Source of the DNA: Pteria penguin
Taxonomy: Eukaryota; Mollusca; Bivalvia; Pterioida; Pteriidae
Direction: 5' to 3'
NCBI GenBank assembly: GCA_035048485.1
Contig: CM068583.1
Location: forward strand, 22,667,341 to 22,731,340
DNA: 64,000 nucleotides
Below the pieces are notes generated by a model that worked only from the letters and a program-made list of their open reading frames with translations, did not search any database and was not told where the DNA came from. A program made the translations under genes and the position numbers. Numbering within the stretch: the stretch's first letter is position 1; every line of letters begins with the position of its first letter. Shown in pieces: positions 49,401-60,600 of this stretch.

Positions 49401-51773
49401 CAAGCAACTTCACCATCAAATTGGAGTTAAACAACTGTGGTAGGGAATTTGAGAAAAAAGTACACAGTTTCATACTTGTTTTTCCATCTTAAGAGCAGTG
49501 TTCTAATAGAAAATGTATAAAGCTTGTAGTTGGATGTTCCCATGGTCAGGTGACAAAATGACACGAGACAGTAATTTCAAATCACATGATAAAGCTGCTA
49601 GTGGATTATTCAAGGTTTCATAGGAGTTATAATGTGTTAATCTCAAAAATGGTAAGATTAAACTGGATTTGAAATGTTTTATAACCAAAATAAGGAAGTA
49701 CATTTGTAATCATGAGAATTTATGACAAAATATTGCCAAAGGTGAATCATATTCACCCTGCATGTAATAGTAAGATGAGGCAGATGTAATAGTAAGATGA
49801 GGCTGTCTTTAAGCCCTGACCCAATAACTGAAAATGTCAGAATGTCAACAGGTTGGCTAAGGGTATATTATTTAAGTTCCCATATAAAGTATCCCAAGCA
49901 TCAGGCAACACTGAATTCCAGTGTGGTACTTTTATCCACTCAGACTGAGAATTATTTTCAAATGTTGAGAACCTTGTTAAATTTTGTCTTCATGTAGTTA
50001 TCAGTTAAATTTTGTACATTGTTCAGTTTGCATGTCATAATCTTTGAAATATTAAACTTGCAGAGAGAACACAAAATGTTGATGCCACAATTGCCAATAT
50101 ATTAGAAGGGTCAGTAAATTCTTCTTCAGTAGTACAAGGCTCTTCTACACAACCATCTAGTCCAGTGTCAAAGAGAGCTGATCAGACATCATCTCCTCCC
50201 CAAACTAGTGTAGGTATCTCAATGTTGTACAGTCAAAACAAAATGTTCATATGATTTCATATAATGGAGACAAAGATGTCAAAATCTAACAATTTTGTAT
50301 AGTTTGATCTTATTAAGTTTGGAAGAACAATTGATTTTGATAGTGATGTATTACTTCAGAATCAAGTGTACTTAGAGCCACATCTGTAGATCTTCATGCT
50401 CATTAGCTAACACCATTTGGTAGTTTACCTGGAGTTTCTCACCATTATAGTCATTCCTCGGGTAGTCAATATCTCAACAATTATGGCAGTCGGTGCTTAT
50501 AAAATATTTTTTCTGCACTGGAAAATTTCTGACAATATTGTGACAGATTGTTGTACTGGACGGGATAGACCAGTGGTGAGAGTTTCCATCCTAAAAGCAA
50601 AAGGTTCTGGGTTAAATTTCTGGGTCCAGCCACAGTTTTTCACTCTTCCTGTTACAGATATGGTGTTGTGAGAGTGACCTTTATATGAAAGAGAACCGTG
50701 GTTAATTTCTCTCCTAGGTTTCCAGGGTAAGAACCCACTGACAGAGGGAAGGCTAATGGAATCTGCTATTGGACTGAATAGCTCAATGGTGAGAGCGTCT
50801 GTCCTGAAAGTTGAAGGTTCAGGGTTCAAATCCTGGGTCTGACCACAATTTTTCACCCAGTTACAATATTACTCATATAACTTATAGTTATTTGTTTTAA
50901 GTCAATGACTGATAAATGCAGTTTGATATTGTGTCCTATATGTATTTTAATACATGTATCATATCAATAAGAAACTTGATATTTGTCTCTTGCTGAAAAA
51001 TGTTGTGCTTAAAATAAATAAATAATAATAAATTGATAATAATTAATATAAGTGAATAAAATGAATTGATTGTTCATTTTGTTTTCAAAAATATGCATTT
51101 TTCATGTAAGTCATTTCATGAAATTAGATAACAGTGTAATTAATTTGACTATTTATATCATTTCTAATGTGAAATGATGTAAAATCTGATTGGTAAAATA
51201 AAAGTTTTGTCATATTTCTTAGTGAACTGGCTGTAAATGGAGTAATGAAATTCCTCTAGTAGATTATGAAAGTAGAGCTAATTTTCATAGATTGTTTATG
51301 TGCCTCCGGATTGATAGATTTGGGAGAAAATTGTTTTTGCCCTGTCTGTGTTTATTTGTCTTTCTGTTGTCAACTTTAACCTTTGCCATGATTTTCAACC
51401 TGAGAGATAGAGATTTCATATTTGGCATACTTTCTCCACTGATAATGCCCTTTCAAATTTCACCAAGGTCATTGACATCATGACCTTGACTGTGACCTAC
51501 ATTTCAAAATTTGCCTTATTTGGACTTTATTGCTGAGAGGGACATTTGTGTTTCACAAACACATCTTTTGTAAATAAACAGTTCATACATGTACATGTTC
51601 CTGTTTATAGATATACATGAGAGTATTTGACATTTCAGCCTCACAGTGATAAGTTTGGAGCCAAAACATTCTCAAATAATTCCTCAAGTAGAATGTTATC
51701 ATTTAAAGAAAGGAAAGCCATAATGCTGAACACTGCTCGCCAAAGATACAAAGAAAAACATGGACTTGTGTGA
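40449..51773 (+). CDS. AUP1: AUP1, lipid droplet and ERAD membrane protein
   Basis: AUP1 is a monotopic ER/lipid-droplet protein that recruits the ubiquitin-conjugating enzyme UBE2G2 for ER-associated degradation. Twelve exons join without a phase conflict: 40449-40474, 42078-42212, 43719-43869, 44394-44505, 44866-44935, 45816-45849, 47041-47082, 47262-47335, 47916-48100, 48828-48962, 50064-50209 and 51639-51773, giving 414 residues (human about 410). Exon 1 supplies MDSIFDKNR. Exon 2 gives the hydrophobic hairpin (ILYFPFGIALVIIRIF). An acyltransferase-like domain follows with an intact HX4D motif (NHVSNLDHM, about residue 86) and the PEKTTTNGTALLKF block. A CUE domain (SESHLEQMFHQVQEVLPNA, about 293-345) binds ubiquitin. 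The last exon is the basic UBE2G2-binding helix region (FKERKAIMLNTARQRYKE). Intron 2 holds an unusual minisatellite. Confidence 0.95.
42193..43010. repeat. 33-bp minisatellite made of the AUP1 exon-2 splice-donor region
   Basis: About 17 copies, counting the exon end itself. Each unit is CCAAAATCAGCAATCACTAG followed by GTAGGTGGAGTTA. The first 20 bases match the last 20 of exon 2 with one difference (CCAAAATCATCAATCACTAG) and the other 13 match the start of intron 2. Most copies keep CTAG|GTAGGT. Two copies have lost the donor (CTAG|AAAGGT). An inverted-repeat element interrupts the array after the second copy. Long open frames over the array on both strands arise because 33 is a multiple of three. 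Confidence 0.96.
42257..42495. mobile_element. MITE with TA target duplication inside the AUP1 minisatellite
   Basis: The ends CAGTACAGTCCAGGTGGAAC and GTTCCACCCGGACTGTACTG are inverse complements with one mismatch. TA flanks both sides. Inner words (GCCCACT...AGTGGGC) also pair. A relative is at 60904-61108. Confidence 0.9.
43278..43400. repeat. Diverged second copy of the AUP1 upstream repeat
   Basis: Similar to 39860-39985. The CRE octamer is changed to TGATGTCA here, and the second one is lost. Confidence 0.6.
44996..45160 (+). mobile_element. SINE family A, full length
   Basis: The tRNA-like head has GGCTTGGTGTAGTGGTTAAG (A box) and GGGTTCGATTCCGG (B box). Then come 'gaggttggttacctcc', a spacer with 'aattgaaaaattgttgaa', and an AATCAAACAACC tail. 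It lies in AUP1 intron 5. Confidence 0.9.
50562..50860 (+). mobile_element. Two tRNA-derived SINE units (family C) in tandem
   Basis: The unit at about 50765-50860 has TAGCTCAATGGTGAGAGCGT (A box) and GGTTCAGGGTTCAAATCC (B box), then 'tgggtctgaccacaatttttcac'. A diverged copy lies at about 50562-50645 ('agaccagtggtgagagtttc', 'ggtccagccacagtttttcac'). They lie in AUP1 intron 11. Confidence 0.75.
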
Positions 51774-51837
51774 TAAATATATTTGTGTATGTTATGTATA
51801 AAGCAGAAGTCTAAGAGTGGAAAAGTAGGAAAGTAAA

Positions 51838-51843
51838 AATAAA
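51838..51843 (+). terminator. Possible AUP1 poly(A) signal
   Basis: AATAAA is 65 bases after the AUP1 stop codon. Others lie further on, so the choice is not certain. Confidence 0.5.
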
Positions 51844-52149
51844 TAAGGTAAAAATGAAAATACATTGTTAATGCATTTGTTAGAGACATAGGCACAGTGC
51901 AAATGAAGGATATATTCCAGTGTATCTGATAGAGCTTGTGGAATGTGACAGTGTGATGCAAGATTTCTATTGAGTAAGTGTGTACTTCTGATATTTTATG
52001 TGTGTACATTATATATATGATATGGATGTATTTTATAGGATTCATTACAGACTTGTACTATCACTGCCAGTACATTGTTAAATATAGAAATATTATTATA
52101 CCTATCATATGAAATCAAATATGTAAACATATTTTAGATATTGAAGGAA

Positions 52150-52620
52150 TTTAGTCATTATGCCCCCTATCGAAGAAGGAGGAGCATATTGTTTTGCTGC
52201 TGCCGGTCGGTCAGTCCATTTACAATTTCCGCTCATAATCTCCGGAAATAATTAAGATATTAAATTGATATTTGGTATACAGATACATCTCAAGGATAAT
52301 CTAGTTTAATTTCAAACTTAGTTATTGTTCATTAATTTTTGTCATAGATATCCCCCTTGGACTTAGAAAATTTCTTAAAATTAGCCGTTTCCACTCATTA
52401 TCTCAGGAATGGATAGAGATATTGAATTGATATTTTGCATACAGATACATCATACGTATATCTAGGTCAAGAATAAATTTGGTTATGGTTCAATAATTCT
52501 TTTTTAAGAGTTATTCCCCTTGGACTTCGGAAATTTCTTAAGATTAGCAGTTTCCGAACATATCTTTGGAACCTTTGTACACTGATTTGTATACTGACAG
52601 TTTGAGAAATTCCCTCAACC
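52150..52620. repeat. 'ATGCCCCC' family repeat with internal tandem units
   Basis: Starts 'attatgccccctatcgaag' and contains two and a half units of about 165 bases, each with 'agatattgaattgatatttt' and 'ccccttggacttcggaaatttc'-like text. Confidence 0.65.
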
Positions 52621-55600
52621 TCATTTTAAATATTGTGATTGTATGACATAATTGTACATAGCAACTAGTGTACAAGCTCCTCCCATTATTATGCATGCAT
52701 TATAGTTGATTGAAAGATATATATTGATAATAGAAAAATATGTATTTATTAAAACATTGTTATATGCACATTTAGATGTTTATATCTAATACTGGATCGG
52801 GTCTTTCACTGTAAAATGCATAGAGGAATTGGTTACTTTATAATTCACAATTTATATTATATACATTTGAACCTTGATAACACAAGCACTGGAAACTCAA
52901 AACACCATTGGAAACTCGAAGTAATTATGTGGTCACAACAACTTTTTTATTGATTTCTTAACAACACAGAAATTTTGATATTTTGAATATACTGAAACTC
53001 AATCATTTCAAAGGTCTCTTACATTTCAAGTTATCAAATGTCAACTCGATATCCATGTGTTTATCATGATTGTACATATAAACTATAGATATAGTACTTC
53101 CAGTATAACTGATATGTAAAGAACATATCATAAGAGCATGGGTCGTCAGATAGAAAAAAGCATATTAAAGATGTGTTTTAGATTTCTTTGGAATACATGT
53201 ATTTGAGTGAGGATGACATTCCACAAACATTGTTTTTATGATGAAATTATTGTATCAAAAACTATGACTTTTTACTTAATTTATGATCAAATGATCTCTT
53301 GTATATTTATTAATTGGGTTTTAGATGTTTTATTTAGTCATCACTTCTTGTTGCTTGTACCAGAGTGACATCTTATTTCCTTTGACTCGAATTTGTGCAT
53401 GAATATAGAGGGTGCATTCCTTTGATTCATAATACGCAATGTTGTGACTACTGGGTCCGGTGCCATAAACTGAGAGAATACTTTTAAAAGTCATAATTTC
53501 ATATTCTTCTGTTTAACAGTGAATTAATAAGTGGGATTTGGTTTTTATTGAGTTTTATTCTATCAATAAATAGAATTAAACCATTCTGCATAACGGTTTA
53601 TTTGATTGTTTGATAATGGAACAAATTACTATGAAATAATTGACTTAAGTATTTTCTCAGTTTATGTAGCCGGACCCTGATTGACCGTTCTGACTCATGC
53701 TTTATACACACCATTTTTTTGTTCTCCAATTGGGCAGAAAATCTGCCTAAGTTTAGAACAATAGATTTGGTAGGTGATTGGAATGAGTATTTGCGATCTT
53801 ACATATTCATCTAAGTTCTACTCCTTCTCAGTTCTGTTTCCTACATTTTTCTAAACTTCTACTTCTGAGTTTGATAATGCAACTAAGAATAACCAGTGTT
53901 AAATTAAAAGAAACAAATCAATTACTTTAGTATTTCTTAATTCGTTTATAATTTCAGGTAATATTATACTGCACTGCCTCATTTGCTATTGGCATTAGTG
54001 ATTTTACAGTCTTGTCATATTAATGGGATATCCACTTTGTGAAGTAAAATATACCTTAAACATTTACATATTATAAACATGGGGAAAGTTTTGAGGATCC
54101 TGATCTACATTATCATTTTTCAGAATTGGTAAACCCTACAAAATTTTTATCCCAGTATAATAAATAGGAATATCTAATTATATGTTAAGTTCCAATTATT
54201 GACCTGTATAATATTTATGATGTTTGATCTATATCTTATGTGACTTAGTAGAGACTAGTCAGATAATTTGCTGGCATTGTAGAAAATTCAGAACTGTGCT
54301 CATATATTTGAGGAGTAAGTAATGTCCTGTCTCTATCTCACAGTATGACAGAAAAAAATGTTAAAATCGATCAGCCAATCTTTGTTTTATTCACAAATTT
54401 TTTTGGCAACTGATTGCTTGTGAATTGTGTTTTTTTTAAATTGTTTTCATACTCATATTTATTACAAAATTTTTAGCCCATTTTCTTTTTCAACATAAAA
54501 CTTAAATTTCAGGGTCATTAGCAGTAGAAATTTCTAGTTCTTACTGAGTAGAATTCGCTTTTGTAGTATTACAGTATAGTTGATAAAATACCTTAAGCAA
54601 AACTCAGGTTAATACTAAATATACTGAAAAAGAAGTTCATTTTCCATTTTACTGAAATATCAAGTGTCAGGTAGTTTTGTTAACCCTAAATGCATTGTAT
54701 ATTTTACTATTTATTAAGAATTGAGGTTTGTAAGAAATTTCAAGAAAGAGTGAAATGATATGAGAGATTTAAATGAAAATGCACCAGTTGTAGTACACAT
54801 TTTATTTTTTGATTCAGATGTCTGACAGTAATTGTCAGCTTCTTCCTCGAAAATCTACAGCTCAGTCATGTATTTACTTCTAAACATCCAAGCACCATCC
54901 CATCCTCTACATCTATTGAATTTGTAAGTTTTCACATCACTTGTAAAAATTCAGACTCTTAGCTATTAGATATATACAATTGAGAACAAGGTCTCAGATA
55001 GATACAATAGTATAGTAATGTCAACTGTTGCCATTTGTCAAAAATTCTTCCTATATCTTTAGTCCAGCTTACTTAGGATTATCAAAATATGTGATCAAAA
55101 TAAGAACTTGTACTCTATGTCATCGTGTTTACATGTATTCTTTGCTCACATGCTCTGTAAGTATTCTTTCTTCATTTACCTCTTGTAAGGTATCTAGAAT
55201 CTTCACCATCTGTCTGACTCTGTAGCACTTGTTCACTCAGATTGGCCATTGTAAAATATAGATTATTCATTATTTATGTTTCCCCAAAGTAAATATGGCC
55301 ATTATTGGACAAGATGTTGGATATACATGTATGTGAGGGGACACAAATTTGTGAAGCTTTTGCTTTGTTATGAAGTTACATTCTTTCAAAAAGAGTACCT
55401 CATAATAATGAATAAATATCTTCATTGACTGTATGTTTCTGTTGTCATCTTTTTTCCCAGACTTTGACTAATAGGTCATATATCGGAATACTTAATAGTC
55501 ACTTCTTGTCATCATTTTTACTGTAGGACTCATTCATGTATATCTATGTTTAATAACTTATTATGGTATGGCAATTTTTATCCACTCATTCAAATATCTT

Positions 55601-55829
55601 AACCAGCTTGAATGTTCTGCATACTACATATACATACTTGATACAAATATTTCTTCTACCATGGCAATGCATAATGACATGATTTTGACACTGTGTCAAG
55701 GCTTTAAATTAAGTTCACTGAGGATTACGATAGATTTTTTTTTATCTTTTTCATATTTCTTGTATGTCTACTCATTCAAGTTTATACATGGCTGAAATAT
55801 TCCTACTTACAAAGTGATGTGTTGTGACC

Positions 55830-57110
55830 TTAATTCAATGTCCTCTTTTTGATGTCAAGGTCACCATGAATTTAGAATCTGAAATAGGCCTACTGTCAGG
55901 AACATCTCCCCAATCCATCAAACTAATATTTTTAAAGGTAAGGTTACGGTGGACTTCAGAATTGGAATGCTGTTCAGGCAATTACACCATGCAGTTCTTT
56001 TGAGGAATACTGTCCATTGAACAATAACTCTGCAATTCTGTTGCAGAACATGTTAAAATCACACAAGATAGTTGTGCATGGCCTTAAAATGTTGATGCCA
56101 TAGGACCTTCAACTAAAGTCAATTCTTTAATGTCAAGGTAACTGAAGCAAAATCTGGTCTATAAAATGGTGATGTCCATCTGTGCCAACAGTTTGGTTTA
56201 GCTCTTGTGTTAAATGTCATTGTAGAAAGACCATTGACAATGATTCTTTCAAACTTCACATGTACATAGACCTTGATGAACTCTATCCATTGAACTCTTT
56301 TTTTTTCTTGACCTTGGTGATTCCCAGTTTCAAGGTCGAATGTGTAATGGACTTTAGTTCAATTACAGAAAGACTGTGAGATTTATGTCTTTCAAACTTC
56401 ACACATAGATAGACCTTGATGAGTTCTATCCATTGAAACCTTTGTTTGTGACCTTGACCTAAAAGGTTCCCGGTTTCAAGGTCAAATGTTTAATTGACTT
56501 ACCAGTAAGTTCAATTACAGAAAGACCGTGAAAGTTATGTCTTTCAAAGTTGAAACCTCGCACATAGATTGACTTTGATGAGCAATGCTTCCGGAGACTC
56601 TATTCTGTGACCTTGACCTTGAATGTTCCCAGTTTCAAGATCAGAAATATTAAAGTTTAGTTCAATTACAGAAAGATCATGAGTATTAGATCATTCAAAC
56701 CACACACATAGATAGACCTTGACGAGCTGTATTCCGAATGACCATTGTGACCTGGACCTTAAAAGTTTCCTGTTTCAAGGTCAAATACATAATTATTCCA
56801 TCTGCAACAAAGTTACATCATTAAGAATTAGCTCTTTCAAATCTCGCACATGGTTGGTTATTGATGAGCTCCATCCATCTCAACCTTTGGGACCTTGACT
56901 TTCAATACTCAGTTTCAAGGTCAAATGCACATCAAAGTATAAATCAATTACAGAAAAATCGTCAGATCCTTCAAGCTTGGCACACAGATGGACATTAATT
57001 AGCACTATAACTGGCCATCTTTGTGACCTTGAACTTTAATGTTCCCAGTTTCAAGGTCAAATACATATATGAATTTAGTCAATTACTTTAAGACTACCGT
57101 ATGAGACTTG
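55830..57110. repeat. Tandem 125-140 bp repeat rich in AGGTCA half-sites
   Basis: About seven imperfect units. Each carries TGACCTTGACCTT or a close variant, then TTCCCAGTTTCAAGGTCAAA, then 'caattacagaaagaccgtgag' and 'cacacatagatagaccttgatgag'. TGACCT/AGGTCA hexamers, in both orientations, are the half-site bound by nuclear receptors. Confidence 0.8.
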
Positions 57111-57627
57111 GGGTCTTTCTGACTGCGAGTAAATTAGAGCAAGTGTCCTTTATACTAAAATAGATTATATTGCACTCTGTTGCTTTTGTTGTCGTAGAGA
57201 TTCAATTAAACACATTCTGCTTTTAATAATTTCAAAGCTTAGCAACTAGCCATACTATACCATCTTTGGCAATTTCTTGTTAATGTCATGATTAATTATT
57301 ATAAAGCTAATTCATGGTCATGCAAGATCTTCTTCTTAAATAAATAAACATACAGCCATTTACTGATAATAAGTGCCTTTTTATGTGCAGGGGACACATT
57401 AAAATAGAATTTTTACAAAATAATTTAAAACCACATACAGGAAATAAATTATGGGCTTATGAAATTGCCTTCTGAACAGGATTGTGAGCGGAACAGGAAC
57501 GATAACTCTGTGTAGAAAATGGAGATAAGGAAGTATTTTTTAAAAATCGGGATCAACATTGCTTTATTCTAAACGCAGAGGCCTTTCGAGCTACAAGATT
57601 CTATAATCTTCATCAATTGGAACAATC

Positions 57628-60600
57628 ATGGCAATATCATCTGTTCATGTATCATGTGATGTCTACTTGGTTTGTACGGCACATGCATTATCAACTGAAC
57701 GTGAAGAAGTAATGGGCTTGCTGATAGGAGAGGTATCAATTTAATGAGTACAAAAATTAGTTACATACATCATTACATATAATGAGTAGTAGTCAAAACG
57801 GCCCAAGAAAAAACGGATGCTCCTGAATACCAGTTTCTACCAAACACTGCGAAACTTTTACTTTTTTTTCTTTTAAATGCAATTTGTAGGTGTTTCAAAC
57901 ATGTTTTATAGTCCAAACCGTCACTATCCATAGATTTTACCTGAAAATTTCACACTTTGAAGTCCCATTCATGAATGAAGACGAATAAAGGATTTGGTTG
58001 GTTGATTGGTGTTTTACGTCGCTTTCAACAATTCTTCAGTTATATCGCGACATGTAAGCAGGAGGTAACCAACCTCTTAAACATTATAAGTGGCGCAATC
58101 CGGGAATCAGACCCAGATTGTCGGCGCCGCAAGCCAAGCACTTAACCACTACACCAAGCCTGCCCCTATAAATAAATAAATAAAGGAATTACGCACGACA
58201 GTGCGCCACCGTATTGAATCAGGAACGATAATTGCTTACACACAGGAATGCTGTATTAAACTTTCAATTTCTGTTTCCTTTCCAGAATTTGCACTTAGAA
58301 AAATAGATTTTCACAAAATTTAAGAATATAACATGATTATGCCAGCAGTGGTTAAGCCAATAAGGAATATATAATTAACAATTTTTATTTTAGTTTCGTC
58401 GGATTCCACTCTGTTTTATAAACGACGGCCAGCAACCTCTAATTTCTAAATCTGTAATAAGTGAAGAATGTACTCGATAAAATAACAGTATTTAGAAAAA
58501 AATTCTTAAAAGCGAAATTTCAATACAGCATTCACGTACGAACCATTATCGTGTTACCTGTGTAAGATCAAAATGAATAATAATTCGAACGTTCTTTTAA
58601 ATTTATTTTTTATTTTTTTATCTGTTTCCATTCAAATACAATATTTAAACACATTGATAATATCTATTACCATTTTTAATCATAAATAAAATAAAAATAA
58701 AAAAAATCCAAGCAATTGAATAAATATTAATATGAGTTTTATTGTAAAAATCCATTATTATTCAGTGTATAGTTCAATTATAGTAAAAGACAACATAATC
58801 ATTCCATAATGCAGCATTGTCGTCTATCTAAAAATATAAAGTTGGGCAGTTTTTCATATATACCAGAGACATATACATGTATACACATATGATTTATAAG
58901 ATATGTCTCTGCATATACATAGTGTTTTGGTAGTGGATTTGGGCCGTTTTGGTGTGGGCCATTTTATTTTTGGGCCTATACCTACATAATGAAGGTACAT
59001 GTACATAGAAACACCGGAATTACCAGTATTCACCGGAATTACCGTTTAAGGGACCAGAATTACCATTGTGTGAATAGATAATAACCCAATGTACCTAGAA
59101 AGTGTAACTTTATACAACATAAAGTTTGTATGTAGCAAGGAATGTACCATGTTTATGTAAAAACAGAGTGGGTTCGGTATTTTGAAGTGTGAGCTACTAC
59201 CCGAGATTTATAACTCCATTTTATTTACCTTTTCATTGATCTGTTGGTAAATTTACATTCCATATTATGATTTTTTGGGAAGAACAGATGAAATTTAATG
59301 TAAAAGTATATGTAAAAAAAAATAAAATTATTATCGTGCATTAAATCAGTGGTCAGTTAGATGAAATAGATATCATGATATGGCTTTAACCCAAATCCGA
59401 TCCCAAACTGAAATTGCCCAAATGCAGAGGAAGGACATTTATTGTTATTTTTCATCAGGAACAGATTTTATGTGGTATAAAGTTATACTTTCTAGGTATA
59501 TTTGGTCATTATCTGCTCACACAATAGTAATTCCGGTCATTTCAGTGGTAATTCCGGTGAATAGTGGCAATTCCTGTGATTCTATGTACCCATATAATGA
59601 CACTTTTGTTCGGTTGTGTTAGTATTATATGTACTATTTGCCATCCTTAAACATCAGTTCCACAGTTAAAGCAGAAGGTTTTATTTTTTTGAATAATTTA
59701 ATATTTGCCTTTTGATAGACTTATCTGTTAGACATTCACTGCACACTGGCATTGACTGTATATGGTGGCTGATATTTTGCTTGAGCTACTGGCGTTACTA
59801 TATCCTATCAACAATTACAAACCAAATTAACACTTTACCAAATCACTCAACTGTCTTATAGACAGACAGACAGAGTGATATTCTATCATCAGGCTGTATC
59901 CCTCCTCCCAGCGAACCCCCACTCCCCCCCCACCCCCCCAAATCTGATGCATGGGAAAGGGCAGGGGGTAATAACAATATACCACAATAAATTTATTAGG
60001 TATAATAAGTATAATACTTAACCAGGTACATGGTGTATGGTTCTTCAAGAAACCATCAAATTGCTTTGGAGATGTCAATGTTTTAATCATTAATACATTC
60101 TACATGAGTCATGATACATGATGTTATACTAAGGTAAAAATTGTAGGATTGACCTTTGGGGAACCAAACCATGACAGTGTCTAATGTTACCATACCATGT
60201 AGTGAAAAATTTGTGTTACAAAGTCTTCACATTAACTTACATTCCATTTCAGACTGTAGGAAAATAGAAATTTTGAAAATGCCCCCCCCCCCCCCACTCT
60301 TGCGAAGAATTATTTTCAATGTAAATGTAGCACATAATCTGAAGATGAGAAACAGTCAGTAGCTCAGAGATACTTGAGTCGTCTGCTTTATAAAGCTGAT
60401 AGGAGAAAGGTTCTGAAGGGGTTGGATAGGAAGAAATTCAGCCTTCCCTTTATGTAAGCTTTAAAAAGGGGAAGTCATGTATATAGTAGCATAAGTCCAT
60501 AAACTTATATCATATATACCAGTACAGACCAGTATTTGTAATGTTTCATTAGAATAAAACATACGTTGTTCATTAGCTCCATTTCAATCATAAGAGATTG

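Larger units (their letters stand above)
51850..57600. other. Intergenic between AUP1 and BRCC3
   Basis: No exon recognised. It holds a dispersed repeat with two and a half internal units (52150-52620) and a half-site-rich tandem region (55830-57110). 52620-55800 is AT-rich sequence in which I see nothing definable. Confidence 0.5.

Noticed and set aside
51641..52045. 134-residue minus-strand frame
   Set aside because: It overlaps the last AUP1 coding exon and its 3' UTR, and shows no domain.
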